This document shows, piece by piece, positions 1 to 7,587 of a stretch of 64,000 bases of DNA. How positions within the stretch are numbered: the stretch's first letter is position 1; the number at the start of each line of letters is the position of its first letter. The translations under genes and the position numbers were made by a program. Under the pieces are notes generated by a model. The model saw only the letters and a list, made by a program, of their open reading frames with translations. It was not told the origin of the DNA and did not search any database. Origin of the DNA: an uncultured Rhodospirillales bacterium (GTDB lineage Bacteria > Pseudomonadota > Alphaproteobacteria > Acetobacterales > Acetobacteraceae). The stretch lies in assembly GCA_903928895.1 (NCBI GenBank), contig CAIYSR010000043.1:1-64000 (forward strand). The letters are read 5' to 3'.

Positions 1-428
1 ACATCCCTAAAGACACTCATCAAGCAAGACCAATATGACCCAACTCATGAACTTCCACAAACCCAGTCACCCTTGCGAATAACCGACGAGGAACGCCGCC
101 AACGTATCCCTTCCATTCCATATACAATTTTTAAAGAACAACCCAACCGGCAGAACCGAAATCCATGGTCGCCGTCGGGAGGCGCTTTCTAGGCTCGGAG
201 GCCGGGGGTGTCAAACGATGATTTCACCCACCCCTGAACCTGCAATATCTCCATAACTATATGATATTAAAAATTTTATTGAGGCATATCGATCAACTTC
301 CACCCAGGCAAGCGGAACTCGGTGTGAATTCAGTCGAGACATGCGTGAATTGCATGCCCACGGAGAAGCCCCGCGACGCCTGAGAGTCCGGGCTTGCCGC
401 CCTTCTCAAGTCGCGCAAAGCTCCCGCC
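1..428. other. Unassigned stretch before the first gene
   Basis: This stretch is more AT-rich than the rest of the window and holds no recognisable gene. Frame 1 is open from the window edge to a TAG at 190-192 (63 codons), so the end of a gene cut by the edge is possible, but the translation matches no family I know. The region from about 240 to 300 is strongly AT-rich and may carry promoter elements. I could not assign a specific promoter to the acetyltransferase that starts at 429. Confidence 0.4.
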
Positions 429-962
429 ATGGACCTCATCATCCGCGACAGCTTGAATGACGATATCGGCGGAATTTCGGCGATTTATCAGCACGCCGTG
501 CGCACGGGGACAGCCAGCTTCGAGCTCGAGCCTCCGTCCACGGAGGAGATGGCCCAGCGCCGGCGGGCCGTCGTCGACAAGGGGTTCCCTTACCTGGTGG
601 CGCTGCTGGACGGTGAAATCGTCGGCTATGCCTATGCCAGCACCTACCGCGCCCGCCCCGGCTACCGGTTTTCAGTCGAAAATTCGGTCTATGTCGCCCC
701 CGCCCGCCAAGGCCACGGAATCGGGCGGGCATTGCTGAGCGCACTCATCGCGCGCTGCGAGACCGACGGCTACCGTCTGATCGTGGCCGTCATCGGCGAC
801 AGCGATAACGCAGCCAGTATCGGGCTCCACAGTGCCTGTGGCTTCAGCCATGCCGGCATCCTGCCCGGCGTTGGCTGGAAACACGGGCGCTGGCTCGATT
901 CGGTCTTCATGGTCCGCCCCCTTGGCCCCGGCCAGACCGCCCCTCCGCCGGAGGGACGATGA
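429..962 (+). CDS. GNAT family N-acetyltransferase, phosphinothricin acetyltransferase-like
   Basis: Probable acetyl-CoA dependent N-acetyltransferase of the Pat/Bar branch of the GNAT superfamily. These enzymes acetylate small amines such as phosphinothricin, methionine sulfoximine or related amino acids in the cytoplasm. The 177 residues match the usual family length. The acetyl-CoA pyrophosphate loop RQGHGIGR lies at 93-100, following the strand SVYVAP. The early TASFE segment near residue 28 and the WKHGRWLDSVFM segment near 150 are typical of Pat-like members. The stop overlaps the start of the MarC-like gene by 4 bases, which implies translational coupling. The real substrate cannot be read from sequence; herbicide resistance should not be assumed. 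Confidence 0.88.
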   Translation: MDLIIRDSLNDDIGGISAIYQHAVRTGTASFELEPPSTEEMAQRRRAVVDKGFPYLVALLDGEIVGYAYASTYRARPGYRFSVENSVYVAPARQGHGIGRALLSALIARCETDGYRLIVAVIGDSDNAASIGLHSACGFSHAGILPGVGWKHGRWLDSVFMVRPLGPGQTAPPPEGR

Positions 963-1615
963 ACGCCGCTCTCGCCGCGTTCCTGCTGGCTTTCCCTGCC
1001 TTCTTCTCCATCGTCAATCCGGGCGGCGGGGCTTTCATCTTCAATGAGGTCACCGCCCATCTTCCGCGCGATGAGCGCGCCCGCATCGCCGGCAAGGTGG
1101 GTCTCTACTCCCTCTTCGTTATGCTCGGGGCACTTTGGGGTGGCGCCTATATCCTGAATTTCTTCGGTATCTCCCTCGCCGCCTTGCGCCTCGCCGGCGG
1201 CGTGGTGGTGGCCAAGCACGCGTGGGACCTGCTATCCGCCCCGGAACGGCAGGAGGCCCGCAAGCAGGAGCAGGCCGGATCGAGCGGCCCCGCCGCGGAG
1301 GAGATCGCCTTCTTCCCGCTGACATTGCCTTTCACCACGGGCCCCGGCACCATCTCCGTCGCGGTCGCGCTCGGTGCCGGTCGCCCGGCCGACGGCCCGG
1401 CCCTCGCTGCCTTCTTCATCGGCATGACCGTCGCCGCTGGCGCGATGGCCCTGTGCATCTGGGTCGCCTACCGCTCCGCCGACCGCATCGCCCACCTCGT
1501 CGGGGCCCCGGCCCGGCGCACGATCGCCCGCCTCAGTGCCTTCCTGCTGCTGTGCATCGGCGCGCAGATCATCCTCACCGGCGTGCAGGACGTGGTGGCC
1601 ACCTTCTCGCGATGA
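959..1615 (+). CDS. MarC family (UPF0056) integral membrane protein
   Basis: Polytopic inner-membrane protein of the MarC/UPF0056 family, 218 residues, with about six hydrophobic segments (roughly 1-24, 43-65, 70-90, 117-140, 145-168 and 190-212). Typical landmarks are the N-terminal FFSIVNPGGGAFIF segment and the FFPLTLPFTTGPGTISVAVALG segment in the middle. The function of the family is unsettled; the old multiple-antibiotic-resistance link was not upheld. It overlaps the upstream acetyltransferase by 4 bases and probably shares its transcript. A T-rich repeat element follows directly after the stop codon. Confidence 0.88.
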   Translation: MNAALAAFLLAFPAFFSIVNPGGGAFIFNEVTAHLPRDERARIAGKVGLYSLFVMLGALWGGAYILNFFGISLAALRLAGGVVVAKHAWDLLSAPERQEARKQEQAGSSGPAAEEIAFFPLTLPFTTGPGTISVAVALGAGRPADGPALAAFFIGMTVAAGAMALCIWVAYRSADRIAHLVGAPARRTIARLSAFLLLCIGAQIILTGVQDVVATFSR

Positions 1616-1835
1616 TACCAACCCTGCAGAACATTGACCTTCGCGGGTCGCCGGGAGGTAAGGCAAGGAAGGAAGCGTTTCATTTTAAAAAATGGCAACA
1701 GAACAACCTTACCCATGCTCCCCGCAGATGAAACGACGGACTCCAAGGGATGGAGGTTTTTTGCTTTTTTTTCCAAAAAAGAAGCGCTTCCCTTCACTGA
1801 TGAAGGCGGCATCGTTCTCTTCGGGGGTTGGTATG
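1614..1835. repeat. T-rich nested inverted repeat, copy 1, with outer GATACCAACCC palindrome
   Basis: Two imperfect arms face each other: about 1662-1705 (GGAAGGAAGCG followed by T and A runs) and about 1752-1794 (TTTTTTGCTTT, then AAAAAAGAAGCGCTTCCC). Each arm can also fold on itself. A second inverted repeat brackets the element: GATACCAACCC at 1614-1624 and GGGTTGGTATG at 1825-1835. Related copies occur six more times in this window. The element lies between marC and the ferredoxin-like gene, whose start codon falls inside the right outer arm. It may act as a terminator or be a non-autonomous mobile repeat. Confidence 0.7.
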
Positions 1836-2411
1836 AGCTATGAACTCCTGGCCCGCATCGCCGAGGCGCGCGGCCTCGCCCTGCGCGGCGGCTTCCATCC
1901 AGCGCCAGACGATCACGTCCCCGATCTGCCCGATCAGACGCCGCCGGGAACGCTCCTCATGCTGGGATGGACCGGCTCGCGCCAATGGCCTGTCTTCGCC
2001 GCGTCAGCCGAATATGGCGACGGCGCGTCGCACCCGCTCGACCGCTGGTCGCGCCGGATCATCGGTGCCATGGCGCACGAATTCGGCGGCATTGCGCTCT
2101 ACCCGTTCGGCGGTCCGCCCCACCGCCCGTTCCTGCGCTGGGCGCAGCGCGCTGAGGCGCTCTCGCCATCGCCGCTCGGTCTGCTCGTTCATCCGGATTG
2201 GGGGCTCTGGCACGCCTGGCGTGGCGCCCTCGCCCTGTCCACGCGCCTGCGCCTGCCACCACCAGACACAAGGCTCTCACCCTGCAGCGCCTGCCCCACG
2301 CAGCCCTGCCGCCGGCCACGCGATTTCGAAGCCGCTCGCGCCGCCTGTCCGGTCGGCACGCCCTATTCCCCCTGCCAGGACGCCTTCCATCGGAAGGCGG
2401 CAGGCCGCTAG
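1833..2411 (+). CDS. Cysteine-rich ferredoxin-like protein
   Basis: Protein of 192 residues of a type often annotated as ferredoxin-like in alphaproteobacteria. The C-terminal 45 residues carry five cysteines (about 151, 154, 159, 172 and 181) in a CxxCxxxxC...C...C pattern that could bind an iron-sulfur cluster. The N-terminal part has no motif I recognise. The frame is open further upstream, but that extension runs through the T-rich repeat and encodes lysine/phenylalanine-rich noise, so the ATG at 1833 behind GGGGG is preferred. The gene converges on ppa and overlaps its end by 4 bases. Function is unknown; a redox or electron-transfer role is only an inference from the cysteines. Confidence 0.6.
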   Translation: MSYELLARIAEARGLALRGGFHPAPDDHVPDLPDQTPPGTLLMLGWTGSRQWPVFAASAEYGDGASHPLDRWSRRIIGAMAHEFGGIALYPFGGPPHRPFLRWAQRAEALSPSPLGLLVHPDWGLWHAWRGALALSTRLRLPPPDTRLSPCSACPTQPCRRPRDFEAARAACPVGTPYSPCQDAFHRKAAGR

Positions 2412-2935
2412 CCCTTCTTCGCTGCCGCGATTGCCTTCACGATCTCCGCCTCAGCTGCCTCGCGTCCGCCCCACCCCGTCACCCTCACCCACTTGTCCTC
2501 CTCGAGATCTTTGTAGTTCTCGAAGAAATGGGCGATCGCGCGCCGGGTGATCTCCGGCAGATCATTGATATCGTTCACCAGGGCATGCTGCGGGTGAATC
2601 TTGTCGTGCGGAACGCAAATGATCTTGGTGTCGTTGCCGGCCTCGTCATCCATGAACAGGATGCCGATCGGCCGCGCCCGGACCACCGCACCCGGCACCA
2701 CCTGCGCCGGCACCAGCACCAGCGCATCAGCCGGGTCGCCGTCATCGGACAGCGTGCCTGGGATGAACCCGTAGGCCGCGGGATAGGCAGTCGGCGTGAA
2801 CAGGAAACGGTCCACGAAAATCGCTCCGCTCTCCTTGTCGATTTCGTATTTCACCGCCGAACCCTGCGGAATCTCGATCACCACGTTGATGTCGTTGGGC
2901 GGCTCGCGGCCGGTCGAAATCTTGCTGACGTCCAT
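2408..2935 (-). CDS. ppa: Inorganic pyrophosphatase, family I, soluble
   Basis: Cytoplasmic Mg-dependent enzyme hydrolysing pyrophosphate to two phosphates, which pulls nucleic acid, protein and activated-sugar synthesis forward. The 175 residues are the normal bacterial hexameric length. The family signature DGDPADA lies at 65-71 and carries the metal-binding aspartates D65, D67 and D70; the conserved segments VEIP-like (near 20) and YGFIPGT (55-61) are also present. It lies directly downstream of the membrane pyrophosphatase hppA on the same strand, separated by a strong terminator, so the two are probably transcribed separately. Having both enzymes side by side is notable. Confidence 0.96.
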   Translation of the reverse strand: MDVSKISTGREPPNDINVVIEIPQGSAVKYEIDKESGAIFVDRFLFTPTAYPAAYGFIPGTLSDDGDPADALVLVPAQVVPGAVVRARPIGILFMDDEAGNDTKIICVPHDKIHPQHALVNDINDLPEITRRAIAHFFENYKDLEEDKWVRVTGWGGREAAEAEIVKAIAAAKKG

Positions 2936-3030
2936 GACGGCACTCCTGGCTGATAGATCGGCCGGGGGTTAACCGAAGGCCTCGGCCCTGTCCAGAAAAA
3001 TGCTGCGTTGCAGCAATTCGTCACACATGA

Positions 3031-3056
3031 AAAACCCCGGAGGTCTCCCTCCGGGG
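3031..3056 (-). terminator. Rho-independent terminator downstream of hppA
   Basis: A perfect 9-bp stem, CCCCGGAGG (3035-3043) against CCTCCGGGG (3048-3056), has a 4-base loop and is followed on the minus strand by a short U run (plus-strand AAAA at 3031-3034). It lies 27 bases past the hppA stop and ahead of ppa, and so separates the two pyrophosphatase genes. Confidence 0.85.
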
Positions 3057-3082
3057 TCCTGCATGTCGGCAAATGCCTCCGT

Positions 3083-5182
3083 TCAGTGTGCGATGTGCGC
3101 CAGCACCGCAAGCAGCAGCAGCGCCACGATGTTCGCAATCTTGATCATCGGGTTCACCGCCGGGCCCGCCGTGTCTTTGTACGGATCGCCCACGGTGTCG
3201 CCGGTCACGGCCGCCTTGTGCGCGTCCGAACCCTTGCCGCCATGGTTGCCCTCTTCAATGTACTTCTTCGCGTTGTCCCAGGCGCCGCCACCGGAGGTCA
3301 TCGAGATCGCGACGAACAGGCCGGTCACGATGGTGCCGAGCAGCATTGCGCCCACCGCCGAGAACGCAGCGCCCTGGCCACCAACCCACGAAATCACGAA
3401 ATACAGCACAATCGGCGCGCCCACCGGCAGCAGCGACGGCAGCAGCATTTCCTTGATCGCCGCCTTGGTCAGCATGTCCACCGCCTTGCCGTATTCCGGC
3501 TTGGCCGTGCCTTCCATGATCCCCGGGATCTCCTTGAACTGGCGGCGAACCTCCACCACCACCGAACCCGCCGCACGCCCGACCGCGGTCATGCCCATCG
3601 CGCCGAACAGGTACGGCAGCAGGCCGCCAAGGAACAGGCCGATCACCACGTAGGGGTTCTGCAGGGTGAAATCGACGACGACATTCGGGAAGTAGTGCTT
3701 GAGGTCCTCGGTATAGGCCGCGAACAACACCAGCGAGGCGAGACCGGCGGAGCCGATGGCATAACCCTTGGTCACTGCCTTGGTGGTGTTGCCGACCGCA
3801 TCGAGCGCGTCCGTCACCTTGCGCACATCCGGCGGCAGGCCCGACATCTCCGCGATACCGCCGGCATTGTCGGTCACCGGGCCATAGGCGTCGAGCGCCA
3901 CGATCATGCCGGCCAGCGACAGCATGGTCGTCGCCGCGATGGCGATGCCATAGAGCCCGGCCACCAGGAACGACAGCACGATGCCAACCGAAATCACGAT
4001 GACCGGCAGCGCGGTCGCCTCCATCGAAATCGCCAGCCCCTGGATCACGTTGGTGCCGTGGCCCGTAGTCGAGGACTGCGCAATGCTGCGCACCGGGCGA
4101 TACTCGGTCGAGGTGTAGTATTCGGTGATCCACACCAGCAGGCCGGTCACGCCGAGCCCGACCAGGGCGCATTCGAACAGGCCCATGCCCGTCACCGCGG
4201 CCCCCGTCGACATCTTGAAGCTGCCGCCGAAGCCGATCGACAGGTTGATCACGATCGCGATCGCCACGATCGACAACACGCCAGTCACGAGCAGGCCCTT
4301 GTAGAGCGCACCCATGATGTTGTTCGAGGAGCCGAGTTTCACGAAGTAGGTGCCAACCACCGAGGTCAGCACGCCCACCGCCGCGATCGAAAGCGGCAGC
4401 AGCATCATGCTGTCCGCATCCGCGCCGGCGGCGAAGAAGATGTTGCCGAGCAGCATGGTGGCGACGATCGTGACCGCATAGGTCTCGAACAGATCGGCGG
4501 CCATACCGGCGCAGTCGCCCACGTTGTCGCCCACGTTATCGGCGATCACCGCAGGGTTGCGGGGGTCGTCCTCGGGAATATTGGCCTCGACCTTGCCCAC
4601 CAGGTCCGCGCCGACGTCAGCGCCCTTGGTGAAGATGCCGCCGCCGAGACGGGCGAAGATCGAGATCAGCGAGGCGCCGAACGACAGCGCCACCATGGCC
4701 TCCATCACCGGGCGCAGATCGGCACCCTTGGCCCCGCTGCGCAGCGTGAAGTAGTAGCCGGCCACGCCGAGCAGGCCGAGGCCCACCACCAGCAGCCCGG
4801 TGATCGCGCCCGATTTGAACGCGATGTCGAGGCCCGCCGCCAGGCCCTTGGACGAAGCCTGCGCGGTCCGCACATTGGCGCGCACCGAGACATTCATGCC
4901 GACATAGCCGGCCGCACCTGACAGTACCGCGCCGATGGCGAAGCCGATCGCCACATTCGTGCCGAGGAACCAGCCGAGCAGCACGAGGATGACCACGCCG
5001 ACCATGCCGATCGTGGTGTATTGCCGGTTCAGATACGCTGCGGCGCCTTCCTGCACGGCTGCCGAGATTTCCTGCATCCGGGCCGATCCGGCATCGGCCG
5101 CCAGAACCTGGCGGGTGGTGATCAGACCATAGATCACTGCGGCAATACCGCAGATGATGATGGCCAATTGGGCGGTAGTCAT
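3083..5182 (-). CDS. hppA: Membrane-bound H+-translocating pyrophosphatase, K+-independent type
   Basis: Integral membrane pump that couples pyrophosphate hydrolysis to ion export across the inner membrane. The 699 residues and about 16 hydrophobic segments fit the family. The substrate-binding motif [11 protein letters not shown] is at 189-199 and the acidic DNVGDNVGD motif at 215-223. In the diagnostic loop the sequence reads [10 protein letters not shown] (464-473). Lys at 468 and Thr at 471 are the residues of K+-independent proton pumps of the Rhodospirillum rubrum type, where K+-dependent enzymes carry Ala. The ATG at 5182 has a perfect AGGAGG 8-13 bases upstream and is preferred over an upstream in-frame start at 5242. 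A terminator follows the gene. Confidence 0.97.
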   Translation of the reverse strand: MTTAQLAIIICGIAAVIYGLITTRQVLAADAGSARMQEISAAVQEGAAAYLNRQYTTIGMVGVVILVLLGWFLGTNVAIGFAIGAVLSGAAGYVGMNVSVRANVRTAQASSKGLAAGLDIAFKSGAITGLLVVGLGLLGVAGYYFTLRSGAKGADLRPVMEAMVALSFGASLISIFARLGGGIFTKGADVGADLVGKVEANIPEDDPRNPAVIADNVGDNVGDCAGMAADLFETYAVTIVATMLLGNIFFAAGADADSMMLLPLSIAAVGVLTSVVGTYFVKLGSSNNIMGALYKGLLVTGVLSIVAIAIVINLSIGFGGSFKMSTGAAVTGMGLFECALVGLGVTGLLVWITEYYTSTEYRPVRSIAQSSTTGHGTNVIQGLAISMEATALPVIVISVGIVLSFLVAGLYGIAIAATTMLSLAGMIVALDAYGPVTDNAGGIAEMSGLPPDVRKVTDALDAVGNTTKAVTKGYAIGSAGLASLVLFAAYTEDLKHYFPNVVVDFTLQNPYVVIGLFLGGLLPYLFGAMGMTAVGRAAGSVVVEVRRQFKEIPGIMEGTAKPEYGKAVDMLTKAAIKEMLLPSLLPVGAPIVLYFVISWVGGQGAAFSAVGAMLLGTIVTGLFVAISMTSGGGAWDNAKKYIEEGNHGGKGSDAHKAAVTGDTVGDPYKDTAGPAVNPMIKIANIVALLLLAVLAHIAH

Positions 5183-5472
5183 TGAGAGCGCCTCCTCAGG
5201 GTCTTGTCGACTCGTGTTTCGCAACGCGGCGTAGGACGCCACGATCCTGTCCGGCCTATGACAGAGTTGTCACTGCCAGGCAACCTTGCACGGCGATACC
5301 CGCCGGAAACTGCTGCTGCGCGCTCCCCTGCCGCCATCGCATTCGCTCACAATAACGCTCTTATAGCGGTTCCAGCTGATCTATTAACTCAGCGACATAT
5401 TCACCTTTTCCACAGTACCGCCGAGACTCCAGCGCATCGAATGACGCAACGCAGTCACCGTGGAGTTTCCAA

Positions 5473-5967
5473 ATGCCACTCGGAACCGACGACGACGTAT
5501 GGCAGATCGATCCCGTCACCGCCCATGTCCGCCCGGGTGCGACGTTGCACGACCCGGTGCTGATCGTGGTCGAAACCACGAACGGCGTCGCGCGTCCCGG
5601 CCTTGTCCACACGGTCACCGAGATTTGCGATTTCCTGCGCATCGGCATCCTCGCCGTGAACGACCCGCGCGACATCCCCGAGCAGCTTGGCGCCAAGCAA
5701 CCCATCGCCGTGCTGCACGAGGCGTCCAGCGTGGATTGCACCGTCTATGATCTGATGATGATCGTCGCCGGGCTCGATATCGCACTCCCCCTCCTGCTCG
5801 TCATCCCGGAAGACCCCCAAAACCGCGGCGCCGTCGAAACCGCGCAGCGGCTGTGGCAGTTGACCGACATCTCCCCATTGCCCCATCGACCCGGCATCCG
5901 CACCCTGATCGATTTCCTCTTCCGCGCCGGCCGGCGCTTCGGCCGCACCGGCCCGATGCCGATCTGA
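5473..5967 (+). CDS. Hypothetical protein, possible degenerate receiver fold
   Basis: Protein of 164 residues that I do not recognise. It has an alternating strand/helix pattern: strands near DPVLIVVE, RIGILAVND, QPIAVLHE and LPLLLVIPED, and a C-terminal helix after RPGIRTLIDFLF. This resembles a response-regulator receiver, but where the phospho-accepting aspartate should end the third strand the sequence has H and E. If it is a receiver it would be a pseudo-receiver. It is divergent from hppA and converges with a GT4 gene 13 bases away. The function is unknown and the fold suggestion is weak. Confidence 0.55.
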   Translation: MPLGTDDDVWQIDPVTAHVRPGATLHDPVLIVVETTNGVARPGLVHTVTEICDFLRIGILAVNDPRDIPEQLGAKQPIAVLHEASSVDCTVYDLMMIVAGLDIALPLLLVIPEDPQNRGAVETAQRLWQLTDISPLPHRPGIRTLIDFLFRAGRRFGRTGPMPI

Positions 5968-5980
5968 CCGCACGACCACC

Positions 5981-6994
5981 TCAGCCGGAACCCGTGCGCC
6001 GTCCCAGCGACCGATCGTAGACCGCCCGGATCGCCGCGACCCCGGCCTCCCGGCCGAACCGCGTCGCCACCGTCCGCCGCGCCGCCGCCGACAGCGCCGC
6101 CCGATCCGCGCCCAGCCACCGGCGCACCGCTGCGGCCAACGCGGCCACATCCTGCGCCGGCGCAAGGTAACCGTTCGCCCCGTCCTCGATCACCTCCGGC
6201 AGCGCCCCCACCGCGAAGGCGGCCACCGGCACCCCGTTCGCCATCGCCTCCAGCACCGCCAGCGGCAGCCCCTCCGCCCGCGACGTCACTGCCAGCAACC
6301 CGATCTCGCCCCAGGCCCCCTCCATCCCGGCCCGCGCGCCGCGGAACGCCACCCGCCCGCCATGCGCGGCCCGCATCTCGGCCAGCATCGGCCCGTCGCC
6401 GAACGCGATGAACTGCCCCTCCGGCACTGCCGCCGCCAAGGCGCCGAACAGGTCCGGCCCCTTCTCGTGGGACATCCGGCCGACAAAGGCGACGGTCTCG
6501 GTCCGCCCGCCCTGCGCCACGGCCGGCAGGGCGACGAAGTTCGGCACCAGCGTGCCGCCCCAGGGCAGCCGCGCCAGGATCGGCCGACTCACCGCGATCC
6601 GACCGCCAAGGAACGAAGTCCAGCGATCGAGCCGATCGTACCAGCCGACCGCCCCCGCCGGCGTCTCGCCGGCATGATAGCTGGCGACCACCGGAACCCC
6701 GGCAAGGAGCGCCGCGAAGCGGCCGAACAGATTGGACTTGTAGCCGTGGGTGTGCAGCAGCTTTGGCCGCCCCGCCCGCAGCCGCGCCAGCAGCGCGCCA
6801 AACCCGCCCGCCAGCGCCTCCCATGCCAGCCCCTCCGTCTCCAGCCGCCGACGCAGCGGATGCGGCCCGTGATCGGCGAAAAACACCACCCGGACATCCT
6901 CGCCTGCCGCACGCAGCCCGGCCGCGAGCTCCGCCACATGGGTCTCGATCCCGCCCATTCCGCGACTGTCAAGCAGACACCATATCTCACCCAT
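5981..6994 (-). CDS. Glycosyltransferase family 4
   Basis: Retaining glycosyltransferase of the GT-B/GT4 type, 337 residues, predicted to transfer a sugar from a nucleotide sugar during EPS or lipopolysaccharide synthesis on the cytoplasmic face. The N-terminal Rossmann-like half begins MGEIWCLLDSRGMGGIETH. The C-terminal half has VAFVGRMSHEKGPDLF and the E(x7)E motif in SRAEGLPLAVLEAMANGVPV. An upstream in-frame extension to 7201 is basic, low-complexity and overlaps the sigma-54 promoter of the opposite strand, so ATG 6994 is chosen. The gene is divergent from the EPS export operon and marks the edge of the polysaccharide region. Confidence 0.88.
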   Translation of the reverse strand: MGEIWCLLDSRGMGGIETHVAELAAGLRAAGEDVRVVFFADHGPHPLRRRLETEGLAWEALAGGFGALLARLRAGRPKLLHTHGYKSNLFGRFAALLAGVPVVASYHAGETPAGAVGWYDRLDRWTSFLGGRIAVSRPILARLPWGGTLVPNFVALPAVAQGGRTETVAFVGRMSHEKGPDLFGALAAAVPEGQFIAFGDGPMLAEMRAAHGGRVAFRGARAGMEGAWGEIGLLAVTSRAEGLPLAVLEAMANGVPVAAFAVGALPEVIEDGANGYLAPAQDVAALAAAVRRWLGADRAALSAAARRTVATRFGREAGVAAIRAVYDRSLGRRTGSG

Positions 6995-7062
6995 CGCGTC
7001 GAACTCCCGCAGTGCTGGCGCTTCCGATGTGGAGGCCGCGCCGTATTCATTTGCATGCCGCC

Positions 7063-7075
7063 TTGCAAAATGCGA
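7063..7075 (+). promoter_or_regulatory. Shared upstream element TTGCAAAATGCGA
   Basis: The 13-mer lies 41 bases before the -24 element of the sigma-54 promoter at 7104. A close relative, TTGCAATTTGCGA (12563-12575), sits 42 bases before the glmS sigma-54 promoter, and TTGCGTATTTTGA (9714-9726) lies 41 bases before the third. Similar sequence at constant distance suggests a protein-binding site, perhaps for the cluster activator or a bending protein. Confidence 0.45.
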
Positions 7076-7103
7076 TTCTCGCCGCGTCGTGCTGCCGGTT
7101 CGC

Positions 7104-7119
7104 TGGCACGCCCGTTGCT
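7104..7119 (+). promoter_or_regulatory. Sigma-54 promoter of the lipoprotein/polysaccharide export operon
   Basis: TGGCACGCCCGTTGCT matches the RpoN consensus TGGCACGNNNNTTGCW at every defined position, with correct GG-GC spacing. Transcription should begin near 7130, about 90 bases ahead of the lipoprotein gene at 7222. This links EPS export to the sigma-54 activator encoded at 10918. Confidence 0.85.
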
Positions 7120-7221
7120 GCCACATCCCGGCCGACAGGAAAGCGGACGGGCGGGAATGACGGATACCGCGACCGGAGAGAGCCATGCGTCCCCTGACCA
7201 CCCAAACGTCCGCCTAGACCG

Positions 7222-7587
7222 ATGCGACGTGCCATGGCCCTTCTCCTCCTGATGGCCGGCTGCACCAGCTCCTGGCCCCCGGTCGGCCAGGGCGGCATGG
7301 CCGAAGCCCGCTGGCCCGCCCAACTGGTCGACCCCGCCGCCCCCGAAGGCATGGAAGACCGCCTGCGCTGCAGCTTCGCCCATCTCAGCGTCACCGAGAC
7401 GGTCGCGCGTGACCGCGGCACCCACAGCGGTGCCGTCAACATGGTCGAACTCTCCGCCAACCGCGCACGACGCGAATTCACCGGCGGGTTCTACCGCGAC
7501 GTCGCCCTCACGCTCGACCGTCTCGACCAGGAGATTGACCGGCTGCGCGCCAGCCTTGACCTGCCGCCGATCAAGGGATGCGCGTGA
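7222..7587 (+). CDS. Small lipoprotein of the EPS cluster
   Basis: Protein of 121 residues with a lipoprotein signal: MRRAMALLLLMAGC, Cys14 as lipidation site and lipobox LMAGC. The mature part has one Cys near 49 and another near the C-terminus (GCA end) and shows no domain I recognise. It is the first gene after the sigma-54 promoter at 7104 and its stop codon overlaps the ATG of the multi-SLBB export gene at 7587, so it is very likely cotranslated and may help the export complex in the periplasm or outer membrane. That role is inferred from position only. Confidence 0.75.
   Translation: MRRAMALLLLMAGCTSSWPPVGQGGMAEARWPAQLVDPAAPEGMEDRLRCSFAHLSVTETVARDRGTHSGAVNMVELSANRARREFTGGFYRDVALTLDRLDQEIDRLRASLDLPPIKGCA

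Noticed and set aside
1692-1832. Upstream extension of the ferredoxin-like gene (KKKRFPSLMK and similar residues)
   Set aside because: The extension is translated T-rich repeat; the same lysine/phenylalanine pattern appears at every repeat copy.
3008-4921. Long plus-strand open frame of more than 600 codons opposite hppA
   Set aside because: Its translation is rich in His, Arg, Gln and Gly with no family resemblance; it is the antisense shadow of the well-supported hppA gene. The same applies to the long His/Arg-rich frames opposite the EPS and Hyu genes.
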